Assembly (NCBI GenBank): GCA_002702875.1
Contig: PACV01000066.1
Location: forward strand, 1-42,405
DNA length: 42,405 bases
Reading direction: 5' to 3'
Origin: Flavobacteriaceae bacterium
GTDB taxonomy: Bacteria; Bacteroidota; Bacteroidia; Flavobacteriales; Flavobacteriaceae
This document shows positions 17,311 to 26,794 of this stretch, in pieces. The notes below the pieces were generated by a model. The model made no database searches and had not been told where the DNA came from. It worked only from the letters and a program-made list of their open reading frames with translations. Position 1 is the first letter of the stretch. Each line of letters starts with the position of its first letter. The translations under genes were made by a program, and so were the position numbers.

Positions 17311-18069
17311 ATGTATTTAAACGAACCAATTGATTTTTTAATTTTAGTTTTTGTAGGTTTAATGGCTGGTGCTATAAATACACTTGGTGGGGGAGGATCT
17401 TTACTTACTTTGCCAGCTCTAATTTTTCTTGGACTACCTCCATCAATTGCTAATGCAAGTAATAGAATAGGAATTTTATTTTCAAGTATTTCAGCAACAA
17501 CAGGATACGCCAGTAAAGGTGTCATGAATTTCCCTTTCAATATATATTTAGGGTTTTCCGCTTTGTTTGGGTCACTACTAGGAGCTAAAATTGCTATTGA
17601 AATTGATGGCCAGCTATTTAATAAGATTTTATCTATTTTAATGATAATTGTTTTACTATTAATTGTCTTTAAACCCTCAAATACTCAAAATAATTTTGTT
17701 GAAAAACTTCATGGAAAACATCTTTTGATTTCAATTTTAATATTTTTTTTAATTGGAATATATGGAGGTTTTATAAACGCAGGAATTGGTATAATTATAA
17801 TGTTTTTTCTAAATTCATTTAATAATTTATCACTTGTCAAATCAAATGCCACAAAAGTTTCAGTTGTTTCAATTTATACATTTGCTGCCGTTTTATTTTT
17901 TGCCTACAATAATAAAATTGATTGGGAGGCTGGATTTGTTTTGGCAACTGGAACAAGCGTTGGTGCTTGGTTAGCAAGCAGGTGGTCTGTGTTAAAAGGA
18001 GACAAAACAATTAAGATATTTTTAATAATATGTGTCTCTGTAATGTCAATAAAATTATGGTTTTTCTGA
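17311..18069 (+). CDS. TSUP-family membrane permease (TauE/SafE type)
   Basis: 252 residues, almost all membrane-spanning (about 7-8 helices). The internal duplication of the family shows: AGAINTLGGGGSLLTLPAL in the first half (about 19-37) matches IGIYGGFINAGIGIIIMFFL in the second (about 148-167). Members export or import sulfite, sulfoacetate, taurine or other small organic anions. The substrate cannot be read from sequence, and no sulfur or taurine gene lies nearby. It has its own promoter element and ends 2 bp from the convergent ribBA stop. Confidence 0.85.
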   Translation: MYLNEPIDFLILVFVGLMAGAINTLGGGGSLLTLPALIFLGLPPSIANASNRIGILFSSISATTGYASKGVMNFPFNIYLGFSALFGSLLGAKIAIEIDGQLFNKILSILMIIVLLLIVFKPSNTQNNFVEKLHGKHLLISILIFFLIGIYGGFINAGIGIIIMFFLNSFNNLSLVKSNATKVSVVSIYTFAAVLFFAYNNKIDWEAGFVLATGTSVGAWLASRWSVLKGDKTIKIFLIICVSVMSIKLWFF

Positions 18070-18071
18070 TT

Positions 18072-19205
18072 TTAATATTTAATATAATCCACAATTTCAA
18101 GACCATATCCAGTTATTCCAACCCTTCTTTTTTGAGAAGTATTACTAATAACTTTGAGTTTGCTAATTCTAAGATCGTGAAGTATTTGAGCTCCAATACC
18201 ATAATCTCTAATATCCATTTTAATCCTTGGAGCTTTATTTAGTTCTCCATCGTTTTGCATTTTCTTAAGCTCTTTTAATTGAAGTAATAAATCATTTGAG
18301 TTTTGCTCTTGATTAATGAAAAGCACTGCTCCTTTTTTTTCATTATTTATAAGCGAAAAAATATTGTCAAGCCCTTTAAAAGATGATCCAGTTAATATTC
18401 CAAAAATATCATTATTTAAAAAAGATGAATTAATTCTAGTTAATATAGGCTCATCAATCTTCCATTTACCTTTTGTTAATGCAATATGAATTTGATTGTT
18501 TGTTGTTTGAATATATGCTCTTAGTCTAAATTTTCCAAACCTAGTGTGTATTTCTGTATCTTCTTTTTTTAAAATTAGACTATCGTGTTGCATTCTATAT
18601 GCCACAAGATCTTCAATACTTACAATTTTAAGATTAAATTTTTTTGCAACAAGTTTTAGTTGAGGTAATCTTGCCATAGTTCCATCATCATTCATTATCT
18701 CAACTATTACTCCAGCAGGTTTTAGTCCTGCTAGTCTAGCAAAATCAATTGCAGCTTCAGTATGTCCAGTTCTTCTTAAAACTCCTCCCTCTTTTGCTAT
18801 AAGAGGAAAAATATGACCAGGTCTTGATAAATCACTTGATTTTGTTTTATTTTTTATTAAGGCTTTAATTGTTTTACATCTGTCATCTGCTGAGATACCA
18901 GATTTCATTCCATTTCCCTTTAAATCAACTGAAATTGTAAATGCTGTGTCGAGTGGATCAGTACTATTGTCAACCATTTTGTTGAGATTCAATTCAATAC
19001 ATCTTTTTTCAGTTAATGGAGAACAAATTAGTCCTCTACCGTGCGTTGCCATAAAATTTATCATTTGAGGAGTAATTTTTTCAGCTGCCGCAATAAAATC
19101 ACCTTCATTTTCTCTGTTATGGTCATCAACAACAATTATTATTTCCCCATTTTTAATAGCTTTTATAGCATCCTTAACTTTGTCAAGTTTTATTTCTTCG
19201 TTCAT
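18072..19205 (-). CDS. ribBA: RibBA-type protein: 3,4-dihydroxy-2-butanone-4-phosphate synthase with degenerate GTP cyclohydrolase II domain
   Basis: 377 residues. The N-terminal ~200 residues form an intact DHBP synthase (ribulose 5-phosphate to the four-carbon riboflavin precursor): DDHNRENEGD (28-37), ATHGRGLIC, RPGHIFPL and RRTGHTEAA are all present. The C-terminal part aligns with GTP cyclohydrolase II at its end (RDYGIGAQILHDLRISKLKV, then GYGLEIV). However, the three zinc cysteines of the catalytic domain (C-x10-C-x-C in E. coli RibA) are absent; the segment reads RINSSFLNNDIFGILTGSS. So only the RibB half is probably active. Similar zinc-less RibBA proteins (RibBX type) are known. Start ATG overlaps the LptF/G stop by 4 bp (ATGA); last gene of the ftsK operon. 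Confidence 0.85.
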   Translation of the reverse strand: MNEEIKLDKVKDAIKAIKNGEIIIVVDDHNRENEGDFIAAAEKITPQMINFMATHGRGLICSPLTEKRCIELNLNKMVDNSTDPLDTAFTISVDLKGNGMKSGISADDRCKTIKALIKNKTKSSDLSRPGHIFPLIAKEGGVLRRTGHTEAAIDFARLAGLKPAGVIVEIMNDDGTMARLPQLKLVAKKFNLKIVSIEDLVAYRMQHDSLILKKEDTEIHTRFGKFRLRAYIQTTNNQIHIALTKGKWKIDEPILTRINSSFLNNDIFGILTGSSFKGLDNIFSLINNEKKGAVLFINQEQNSNDLLLQLKELKKMQNDGELNKAPRIKMDIRDYGIGAQILHDLRISKLKVISNTSQKRRVGITGYGLEIVDYIKY

Positions 19206-20878
19206 TTTTTAAAAAAAGATTTTTTTATTTTATCAGAAAATGTTTTTACTAAACTAAAAGAATTTTCAAAAGTAAAAATATTTCTGTCTGAAGTTGCTTT
19301 TTTAAGCATAAAATATGCAACAAAAGCTATAATAACAGTTGACATCCAACTACCAATCAATGGACTAATGGTACTATCTTCAGCTGCATTTTTACCAAAT
19401 AAACCAATGTAGTGGTATGTTAAAAAAATTAATACTGAAAAGACTATAGGTAGACCTAAACCGCCTTTTCTAATTATAGAGCCCAAAGTAGCACCTACAA
19501 CAAATAAAAAGAAGATGCCAAAACCTAAGGTATACTTTTCGTTTAAAGATGTTTTATGAAGATTGATAAGCTTTTGAAATACAAAAAATCGTCTCTTATT
19601 TATATCTAAATTTTTAAGAATATTTCCAACGGAAATTCTAGCTGAGCTCAGTATTTGTTCCTGTTTTTCTAGCGTAAACCCACCTTTCTCAGTAAATGAG
19701 AGAGGATTATTAAATGTAGATTTAAAATTATGATCATCATTTAGTAAATAATCGATTTCACTAATTTTTTTTATTTTAGAACTACCTACTAAATTGCTAT
19801 CCAGTTTATTTATTATATTGTAATTAAGAAGATTTTTAACAAAATAATTAGCTTTATTTAATCCTACGTCAAGAGAATCTCTTAAAATTAATGCTGAATT
19901 TTTCTGAAGTTCAATCGTCAATTCTATAGCTTTTCTAAAAATTGGATCTTTTAAGATTGCATCCTTTGTCTCAGGCAATCTAAACATATTATTTTTTGTA
20001 CTGAAATTCTCAGCATAGTCAATTTTTTGGTCATCCATTTTAATTTGTAACGAATCAATACTACCTTCAAGCTCCTTTACATTTTGCATTTTATATGTTG
20101 AAGTGAATTTCTCTTCATTTAAGTCAACATTATTAAACATAGATAAATCTATATTCATTATATATTTTTCAAAATAAACTTTAGCATGAGGAAAGTTCTT
20201 GTCTTTAACTCTTTTTTTGGAGTAAATTTCCTCATACCTATAACCATCATAGAGGATAAGTTGAATTTGTTTGTCATCTGTTGCTCCGTTTAATTCTCCC
20301 GAAGTAGATTTTATAACTATTCTATTTTTTTGATCAGGTGTTTTTTCATGTATAATCACATCTGTTAATATTCTATTATTTGGACCACTTTTCTTTTTTA
20401 CTTTTATATTCATTTGACCAAAATCATTAAAAATACCCTCAGTTATTGCAAGCGCAGGCTTTAGTTTGCCTAAATTTCTTCTCAAGTTGTAATATTTTAA
20501 TTCTCCGTAAGGGACGACATAGTTACTGAAAAAAAAACTACCAATTCCCAGAAAAAAATGAAAAATAACCAGAGTTCTTAAAGCCCTTGATAAAGAAATT
20601 CCCGAAGATTTCATTGCTGCAAATTCATAATTTTCAGCAAATTCCCCATATGTCATTATTGAGGATAATAGAACAGAAAGTGGAAGGACCAGTGGTATTA
20701 GTTTTGGCGAATAGTACATTAGAAATTTGGCAATTATATCAAAATCTAGTCCTTTACCAGCAAATTCATCAATAAAAAGCCAAAAAGTTTGAACTATAAA
20801 AATTAGCATTAGTATAATAAAAATGCTTATTAATTTTTGTAAATAAGTTTTTAGAATGTAATAATCGATGATTTTCAT
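19202..20878 (-). CDS. LptF/LptG-family permease (YjgP/YjgQ) of the LPS export system
   Basis: 558 residues, well above the ~360 of E. coli LptF/G. N-terminal helices at about 12-35, 55-75 and 98-122, then a large soluble region of about 310 residues, then C-terminal helices from about 445 (LGFGIFFLFVVGATLGS) to 545. The family start (IIDYYILKTYLQKL) and GEFAENYEFAAMKSSG after the second helix are clear. LptF and LptG with LptB form the inner-membrane ATPase that pulls LPS out of the membrane. The extra length lies in the periplasmic domain, including a helical section near 260-430. The sequence cannot separate LptF from LptG. It sits between lolA (3 bp) and ribBA (4-bp overlap). Confidence 0.85.
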   Translation of the reverse strand: MKIIDYYILKTYLQKLISIFIILMLIFIVQTFWLFIDEFAGKGLDFDIIAKFLMYYSPKLIPLVLPLSVLLSSIMTYGEFAENYEFAAMKSSGISLSRALRTLVIFHFFLGIGSFFFSNYVVPYGELKYYNLRRNLGKLKPALAITEGIFNDFGQMNIKVKKKSGPNNRILTDVIIHEKTPDQKNRIVIKSTSGELNGATDDKQIQLILYDGYRYEEIYSKKRVKDKNFPHAKVYFEKYIMNIDLSMFNNVDLNEEKFTSTYKMQNVKELEGSIDSLQIKMDDQKIDYAENFSTKNNMFRLPETKDAILKDPIFRKAIELTIELQKNSALILRDSLDVGLNKANYFVKNLLNYNIINKLDSNLVGSSKIKKISEIDYLLNDDHNFKSTFNNPLSFTEKGGFTLEKQEQILSSARISVGNILKNLDINKRRFFVFQKLINLHKTSLNEKYTLGFGIFFLFVVGATLGSIIRKGGLGLPIVFSVLIFLTYHYIGLFGKNAAEDSTISPLIGSWMSTVIIAFVAYFMLKKATSDRNIFTFENSFSLVKTFSDKIKKSFFKK

Positions 20879-20881
20879 TCT

Positions 20882-21532
20882 CTAATTATTAATATAATAA
20901 TTGGGATAATTTTCGGAATCAAAAATAAAATAATTCTCAGATAGATTAACATTCCATTTATGATCACTTATTTGTAGTGTAACTTGAGTGTTATTTGAGT
21001 CAACTTGTATTATTTTATGAAAGTTTAAATTGTTAGTAAATATTCCAATAAAAATATTTTTTAACTCATCGCCATTTTTTTTTGGAATTAATTTGACATA
21101 TTTAATTTCCTTAGATTCAACTTGTTGAGTTATATCATATTTGAAATCAAAATTGTCATTATAATAATTCATCATACTCATTAAATCAAAATCAAATTCA
21201 GACTCATCACTCTTTGACGTTATAGTTATTTCCTCATTTTCAGGGATAATTGTATAAATTTTGGAACCATCAAAAAGTTGTGTTATGCCCATAAAAGAAA
21301 TTTTATAGTTGGATTTAGAAAGTGTAGCTTTACCCTCAATTTCTTGTCGTATTTTTTCATTTGAATTTTCTAAAATATATCTGAAGCTAAATTGTGTGTT
21401 ATTTGCATTTGATATTTTATCTGTCGCTGATTTAACAAAATTGCTCGGAGTTAAAGTTTGACTAAATAAATTATTTGAATATATTGTTAGTGAAAAAATG
21501 AAACAAATTAATAGTTTAAAATTTTTAATCAT
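20882..21532 (-). CDS. lolA: LolA-like periplasmic lipoprotein carrier
   Basis: 216 residues with signal peptide (to about 24, ending LFSQ). The mature part has the LolA fold pattern: TQFSFRYILENSNEKIRQEI, GKATLSKSNYKISFMG, FDGSKIYTIIPENEEITI, with alternating strands through to SENYFIFDSENYP. LolA takes outer-membrane lipoproteins from the LolCDE complex across the periplasm. Its start lies inside the end of ftsK (8-bp overlap) and lptF/G follows after 3 bp. This ftsK-lolA-lptF/G-ribBA order is, to my knowledge, common in Flavobacteriia. The family is divergent, so the call rests on length, signal, strand pattern and position. Confidence 0.8.
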   Translation of the reverse strand: MIKNFKLLICFIFSLTIYSNNLFSQTLTPSNFVKSATDKISNANNTQFSFRYILENSNEKIRQEIEGKATLSKSNYKISFMGITQLFDGSKIYTIIPENEEITITSKSDESEFDFDLMSMMNYYNDNFDFKYDITQQVESKEIKYVKLIPKKNGDELKNIFIGIFTNNLNFHKIIQVDSNNTQVTLQISDHKWNVNLSENYFIFDSENYPNYYINN

Positions 21533-23774
21533 TGTTTAAAATTTTGTTTAAACTTGTTAAATCTGTAATTAGAACTTGTCTTGGTTTACTTCCCTCAAAT
21601 GGACCAACAATACCTGCAGATTCCATCTGATCAATTAATCTTCCTGCTCTATTATATCCTAATTTGAGCTTTCTTTGTAAAAGAGATGCTGAACCTTGTT
21701 GGGCTGTTACAATTATTTCGGCAGCTTCATTAAATAGAGCGTCTCTGTCATCAATATCAATATCAAGTTTTGAACTTTCTTCACCTTTATACTCTGGTAA
21801 TATATGGGCTTGACTATAACCCATTTGTGAACCTATATAATCCGTAATTTTTTCAACTTCAGGTGTATCGACAAATGCACATTGTAACCTTGTAAGTTCA
21901 TTTCCTTGAGTAAACAACATATCACCTCTACCAATTAATTGATCCGCACCACCACTATCCAGAATAGTTCTAGAGTCAATTTTGGAAGTAACTCGAAATG
22001 CAATTCTAGCAGGAAAGTTGGCTTTAATAACTCCAGTAATTACATTAACTGATGGTCTCTGAGTTGCAATTATTAAATGAATGCCAATTGCTCTTGCTAA
22101 TTGAGCCAATCTAGCTATCGGCGTTTCAACTTCTTTGCCAGCGGTCATAATTAAATCTGCAAATTCGTCAATTACTAAAATTATGTATGGAAGGTAAGTA
22201 TGACCTAATTCAGGATTTAATTTTCTATTTACAAATTTAGAATTGTATTCTGAAATATTTCTGCATTGAGCATTTTTTAAGAGCTCGTATCTATTTTCCA
22301 TTTCAATGCAAAGAGAATTTAAAGTATTAATTACTTTGTTATTGTCAGTTATGATCGCATCTTCAGAGTCAGGTAATTTGGCAAGATAATGTCTTTCAAT
22401 TTTATTGTATAAGGTTAATTCAACTTTTTTAGGATCTACTAGAACAAATTTTACTTCAGCAGGGTGTTTTTTAAAAAGTAAAGAAGTTAGTACAGCATTG
22501 ATTCCTACTGATTTACCTTGACCAGTTGCTCCAGCCATTAGTAAATGAGGCATTTTTGCTAAGTCAACAATAAATGTTTCATTACTTATAGTTTTTCCTA
22601 AAACAATTGGTAAATCCATTTTTGATTTTATAAATCTTTCAGATAAAATAACTGATCTCATAGAAACAATACTTGGATTTTGATTCGGAACTTCAATTCC
22701 AATAGTTCCTTTACCAGGAATAGGAGCAATTATTCTTATTCCTAGTGCTGATAAAGATAAAGCAATGTCGTCCTCAAGATTTTTAATTTTTGAGATTCTA
22801 ACACCAGCTTCAGGAACAATTTCGTATAGTGTTACTGTTGGACCAATATTAGCTTTTATTTTAGATATTTCAATTTTATAATTTTTTAATGTATTAACTA
22901 TATTATTTTTATTTTTTTCAAGTTCCTCTTCATTTATAGTTATACTTCCATCACCATAATTTTTAAGTAGTTCAATAGATGGAAAAACAAATTTTTTGAG
23001 ATCTAATTCAGGTTTATATAAACCAACCTTTTTAATCAACTCTTTAGATTTTTCTTCTACAAATTTTTCATCTTCAATTTTATTAATTTCCAAGTTTAAT
23101 TCTTTTTTTAAATCATCATTAGATTTTTCTTCAACGATTAAATCTCTTTTTTTAAGTTCTGTTTCAGCACTAACCTTCTCATCAGATATTTTATTTTCTG
23201 TTTCAGCTTCCTTTTTTGAAATCGGAAACTTTAAAAATTCAGGAAAAAATTTCCAATGAATCACAATAATTATAAGTCCAGTAAAAGTAAGGGTCAAAAT
23301 CAAACCAATTTTACCAGAATAATCAATTATAAAATCAGCAACTTCAAAACCAATAATTCCTGTAAAAACTGACTGACTATTAAAATAAAAACCACAGAAA
23401 ACAGATATCCATAATATGTAATAAATCCCCCAAAACAACTCTTTGAATATATTTTTTATTTTAAAACCAAAAAATAAAAAAACACCATATTTAAATAATA
23501 AAATTGGTAATGTAAAAGCAGAAACACCAACTAAATTGTATATGAAAAAATGGCTTACGTTTGAACCAATTTTTTTTAAAATATTATTGCTTTCTATGTC
23601 TCTATCAAGTAAATGATTTATACTTGAAAAATCAGCTTTCCAGTTAAAAAAAAAAGAAAAAAAACTTAAAAACAATAACAAAGATACTGTTAGCAAGAAT
23701 CCACCAAATATAATCTCACGAGAACGTTTTCTTTTAAAATTATCATCGTATTCTTTTTGATTTGAAACAGACAT
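21525..23774 (-). CDS. ftsK: DNA translocase FtsK/SpoIIIE
   Basis: 749 residues. Four to five N-terminal membrane helices (about 22-42, 78-105, 113-132, 155-173), a charged Lys/Glu-rich linker (about 185-250), then the motor: Walker A GATGQGKS (about 415-422), FVLVDPKKVELTLY, Walker B IILVIDEFADLI, and RPSVNVITGVIKANFPARIA. The C-terminal gamma domain (DALFNEAAEIIV to MESAGIVGP) is the DNA-reading winged helix that recognises polar KOPS-like sites. It moves chromosome ends through the division septum and activates dimer resolution at dif. The linker is far shorter than in E. coli FtsK. First gene of a four-gene operon; ATG start. Confidence 0.95.
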   Translation of the reverse strand: MSVSNQKEYDDNFKRKRSREIIFGGFLLTVSLLLFLSFFSFFFNWKADFSSINHLLDRDIESNNILKKIGSNVSHFFIYNLVGVSAFTLPILLFKYGVFLFFGFKIKNIFKELFWGIYYILWISVFCGFYFNSQSVFTGIIGFEVADFIIDYSGKIGLILTLTFTGLIIIVIHWKFFPEFLKFPISKKEAETENKISDEKVSAETELKKRDLIVEEKSNDDLKKELNLEINKIEDEKFVEEKSKELIKKVGLYKPELDLKKFVFPSIELLKNYGDGSITINEEELEKNKNNIVNTLKNYKIEISKIKANIGPTVTLYEIVPEAGVRISKIKNLEDDIALSLSALGIRIIAPIPGKGTIGIEVPNQNPSIVSMRSVILSERFIKSKMDLPIVLGKTISNETFIVDLAKMPHLLMAGATGQGKSVGINAVLTSLLFKKHPAEVKFVLVDPKKVELTLYNKIERHYLAKLPDSEDAIITDNNKVINTLNSLCIEMENRYELLKNAQCRNISEYNSKFVNRKLNPELGHTYLPYIILVIDEFADLIMTAGKEVETPIARLAQLARAIGIHLIIATQRPSVNVITGVIKANFPARIAFRVTSKIDSRTILDSGGADQLIGRGDMLFTQGNELTRLQCAFVDTPEVEKITDYIGSQMGYSQAHILPEYKGEESSKLDIDIDDRDALFNEAAEIIVTAQQGSASLLQRKLKLGYNRAGRLIDQMESAGIVGPFEGSKPRQVLITDLTSLNKILNND

Positions 23775-23836
23775 CCTCTAAATTATAATTTTGGTAAAAA
23801 TACAAATAATGATTGAATGGTTTATAAATGATAATA

Positions 23837-25279
23837 TTAAGATAAAGAGTTTTGTATTTTTTTTATTTTAAAATTAAAATAGGAGTAAATTATCGTAAAT
23901 ATAGGGCTTAACCAATTAAAAACTGAAAAAAATAAATAATCAAATGTATTTATTCCCAAAACACTTGATTGATATGCTCCACATGTATTCCAAGGAATTA
24001 AAACTGATGTAACGGTACCGCTGTCCTCAAGTGTTCTACTTAAATTTTCAGGAGCAAGTTTATTCTTTTTAAAAGAATTTTTAAACATTTTTCCAGGAAG
24101 AATTATTGACAAGTATTGATCAGATGCAGTTGTATTTATTATTATGCATGAAGATACAGTAGATATAATTAGATTAAAATTTGATTTAGCAATTTTTAGA
24201 AGAGAATCAGTTATTTTATCTAAAGCACCAATAGCATCCATAGATCCACCAAAAACCATTGCACAAATAATTAGCCATATTGTTCCTAACATCCCTTTCA
24301 TTCCATTTGACACAAAGAGATTTTTTAAAACTTCGTTATCACTTTGAATTTGTATGGTATCAATTATTGAATTTACAACTGCTACATAGCAACTTCGGAT
24401 ATTTAACTCATTTTCGTTACTAATATATTTTATAATTTCAGGTTGAAAAATGATTGTAAAAATAGCACCTAGAATTGTACCAAAAAATAATGCAACTAAA
24501 GGTGGAGTTTTGTAAATGATCATAATTATTATTAGTATTGGAACAACAAAAAGTATAGGGCTAATAAAAAAAACCTCTTCAATTGAAATAATGAATTCTG
24601 ACACGTTGTTATTAGAAATACTATCTATTGATAAACTAAAATAGGTAAATACTATCATGGTTAAGAATATCGATGGCAGTGTAGTATATAATAGATACTT
24701 AATATGACTAAATAAATCGCATTCAGCAATGGCTGAAGCTAAATTTGTTGTATCACTAAGAGGAGATAATTTATCTCCAAAATATGCACCAGATATGACA
24801 GCACCTGCAGTTATTTCAGGGTTAATACCCATAGCTTGTCCTATTCCAATAAGTGCAATACCAATTGTTGCAGATGTTGACCAACTACTTCCTGTAACTA
24901 GAGATGTTAAAGCAGCCAGAATAACTGCCGTTGGCAAAAATATTGTTGGATTTATAATTTTTAATCCATAAAATATCATTGCAGGAATTATCCCACTTGC
25001 TAACCAAGTCCCTCCTAAGGCTCCAACAAATAATAAAATTAAAATCGGGGATGTAGTAGTCTTTAAATTTTTTCCAATTTTTTCAATTATTAATTTAAAT
25101 GAAATATTGTTTTTAAAACCAATAAGTGATGCAATGAAACCTCCAATTAATAGAATAAATTGATTTGAACCATCTAATGAGGCATCTCCATATGTAAAAA
25201 CATTGATTGATAATAAAACAACCAATATTAATATAGGAAATAGAGAATAAAATAAACTAATTTTTTTAGTTTTTTTCAT
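23837..25279 (-). CDS. nhaC: Na+/H+ antiporter of the NhaC family
   Basis: 480 residues with about 11-12 membrane helices. The diagnostic block GSSWSTSATIGIALIGIG followed by AGAVISGAYFGDKLSPLSDT (about 135-180) is typical of NhaC. It exchanges cytoplasmic sodium for protons at the inner membrane, a common need of marine bacteria. A second signature near the C-terminus (SGTVTSVLIPWNTCGAY) is intact, so the gene looks functional. ATG start at 25279 after an AT-rich spacer shared with divergent lpdA. It ends 62 bp upstream of ftsK and may or may not be co-transcribed with it. Ion specificity (some relatives exchange malate/lactate) is not certain from sequence. Confidence 0.88.
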   Translation of the reverse strand: MKKTKKISLFYSLFPILILVVLLSINVFTYGDASLDGSNQFILLIGGFIASLIGFKNNISFKLIIEKIGKNLKTTTSPILILLFVGALGGTWLASGIIPAMIFYGLKIINPTIFLPTAVILAALTSLVTGSSWSTSATIGIALIGIGQAMGINPEITAGAVISGAYFGDKLSPLSDTTNLASAIAECDLFSHIKYLLYTTLPSIFLTMIVFTYFSLSIDSISNNNVSEFIISIEEVFFISPILFVVPILIIIMIIYKTPPLVALFFGTILGAIFTIIFQPEIIKYISNENELNIRSCYVAVVNSIIDTIQIQSDNEVLKNLFVSNGMKGMLGTIWLIICAMVFGGSMDAIGALDKITDSLLKIAKSNFNLIISTVSSCIIINTTASDQYLSIILPGKMFKNSFKKNKLAPENLSRTLEDSGTVTSVLIPWNTCGAYQSSVLGINTFDYLFFSVFNWLSPIFTIIYSYFNFKIKKIQNSLS

Positions 25280-25369
25280 ATAACAATTTAGTTATTATTA
25301 ATTATAAATTAAACTTTATTATTTTACAACTTTTATAATTTTGAAAGTGATAAAAATCCCAAACATTTG

Positions 25370-25377
25370 TACTTTTG
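25370..25377 (+). promoter_or_regulatory. -7 promoter element (TACTTTTG) for lpdA
   Basis: Exact TAnnTTTG match 13 bp before the ATG at 25391. The nearest upstream TTG (25341-25343) is 26 bp away, longer than the usual 17-23, so only the -7 half is convincing. Confidence 0.6.
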
Positions 25378-25390
25378 AAAAAAGTAATAT

Positions 25391-26794
25391 ATGAAAAAAT
25401 ACGATTTAGTAGTTATTGGATCTGGTCCTGGAGGGTATGTTTGTGCAATAAGAGCATCACAACTAGGTATGAAAACAGCTATAATTGAAAAATATAATTC
25501 TTTAGGAGGAACCTGCCTTAATGTTGGTTGTATTCCATCTAAATCTTTACTTGACTCATCACATCATTATGAAGAAGCAATAAAAAATTTTGATGCTCAC
25601 GGAATTGAATTATCCGGAGATATAAAAGTTAATTTAAAGAAAATGATAATCAGAAAGAATTCAGTGGTTGAGCAAACAGTTAAAGGTGTAAATTTTTTGA
25701 TGAATAAAAATAAAATTGATGTATTCAATGGTGTAGGAAGTTTTGTTGACCAAAATAAAGTGAAAATTAAAAACCAAAAATCTGAGGAAATAATTGAATC
25801 AAAAAATATTGTTATTGCAACAGGTTCTAAACCTGCAAATTTACCATTTATTAAAATTGATAAAGAGAGAATTATTACATCAACTGAAGCTCTTTCATTA
25901 AAAGAGATACCAAAGAAAATGACCATAATTGGTGGAGGTGTTATAGGATTAGAGCTCGGTCAGGTATATGGTAGACTTGGAACAGAGGTTTCAGTAATTG
26001 AATATTTCGATAGTATTATTCCTAATATGGATAAATCACTTGGAAGGGAATTAATGAAAGTTTTAAAAAAACAAAATATTAAATTTTATCTATCTCACAA
26101 AGTTGAAAAGGTTGAAAGAATTAATAATACTATTAAGATTACTGCAAAAGATGATGATGGTTCAGATGTAAAATTTGAATCTGATTATTGTTTAGTCTCC
26201 GTTGGAAGAAAACCATATACTGAGGGTTTAAATTTAAATGAATTAGAAATTAAAACATCAGATACAGGCCAAATTATTGTAAATGAAAATTTGCAAACTA
26301 GTAAATCAAACATATATGCAATTGGAGATGTTATTAGGGGTTCAATGTTAGCTCATAAAGCTGAAGAGGAGGGTATCTTTGTTGCTGAAAAAATTGCAAA
26401 TCAAAAACCTCACCTTAATTATAATTTAATACCTAATGTTATATACACTTGGCCTGAGGTTGCCTCTGTTGGAAAAACACAACTTGAGCTTGAAAATGAA
26501 GGAATTGAAATTAAAATTGGTCAATTCCCCATGAGAGCACTGGGAAGAGCTAGGGCTAGCATGGATGTTGATGGATTTGTCAAAATTTTAGCTGACAAAA
26601 ATACAGATGAAGTTTTAGGTGTTCATATGATTGGGGCAAGAGTAGCTGACTTGATTGCAGAAGCTGTAACCGCAATGGAGTTTAGAGCCTCTGCTGAGGA
26701 TATTTCAAGAATGAGTCACTCTCATCCAACTTATGCTGAAGCTATAAAAGAGGCTGCTTTGGCGGCAACTGAAAATAGGCCTATTCATATTTAG
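25391..26794 (+). CDS. lpdA: Dihydrolipoyl dehydrogenase (E3)
   Basis: 467 residues, the normal length. FAD-binding motif GSGPGGY (10-16), redox-active disulfide CLNVGC (C42 and C47), NAD-binding GGGVIGLELGQVYG (about 183-196), IGDVIRG for the FAD tail, and the C-terminal catalytic SHSHPTYAEAIKEA with its His-Glu pair. It re-oxidises the lipoyl group of the pyruvate and 2-oxoglutarate dehydrogenase complexes and the glycine cleavage system, passing electrons to NAD+ in the cytoplasm. It stands alone here, with no E1 or E2 gene nearby, so it may serve several complexes. Its TAG abuts the stop of convergent argH with no spacer. Confidence 0.95.
   Translation: MKKYDLVVIGSGPGGYVCAIRASQLGMKTAIIEKYNSLGGTCLNVGCIPSKSLLDSSHHYEEAIKNFDAHGIELSGDIKVNLKKMIIRKNSVVEQTVKGVNFLMNKNKIDVFNGVGSFVDQNKVKIKNQKSEEIIESKNIVIATGSKPANLPFIKIDKERIITSTEALSLKEIPKKMTIIGGGVIGLELGQVYGRLGTEVSVIEYFDSIIPNMDKSLGRELMKVLKKQNIKFYLSHKVEKVERINNTIKITAKDDDGSDVKFESDYCLVSVGRKPYTEGLNLNELEIKTSDTGQIIVNENLQTSKSNIYAIGDVIRGSMLAHKAEEEGIFVAEKIANQKPHLNYNLIPNVIYTWPEVASVGKTQLELENEGIEIKIGQFPMRALGRARASMDVDGFVKILADKNTDEVLGVHMIGARVADLIAEAVTAMEFRASAEDISRMSHSHPTYAEAIKEAALAATENRPIHI

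Noticed and set aside
18072-19205. Frameshift or pseudogene as the reason for the odd GTP cyclohydrolase part of RibBA
   Set aside because: The frame is intact to the conserved C-terminus (GYGLEIV), and the whole segment keeps normal length, so it is a diverged domain and not a broken one.
19041-19412. Plus-strand open frame across the ribBA/LptF-G junction
   Set aside because: It runs antisense over two well-supported genes and shows no recognisable domain.
23646-23664. Long A runs in ftsK as phase-variation sites
   Set aside because: ftsK is essential in function and such runs occur widely in this A/T-rich sequence; they are more likely due to base composition.
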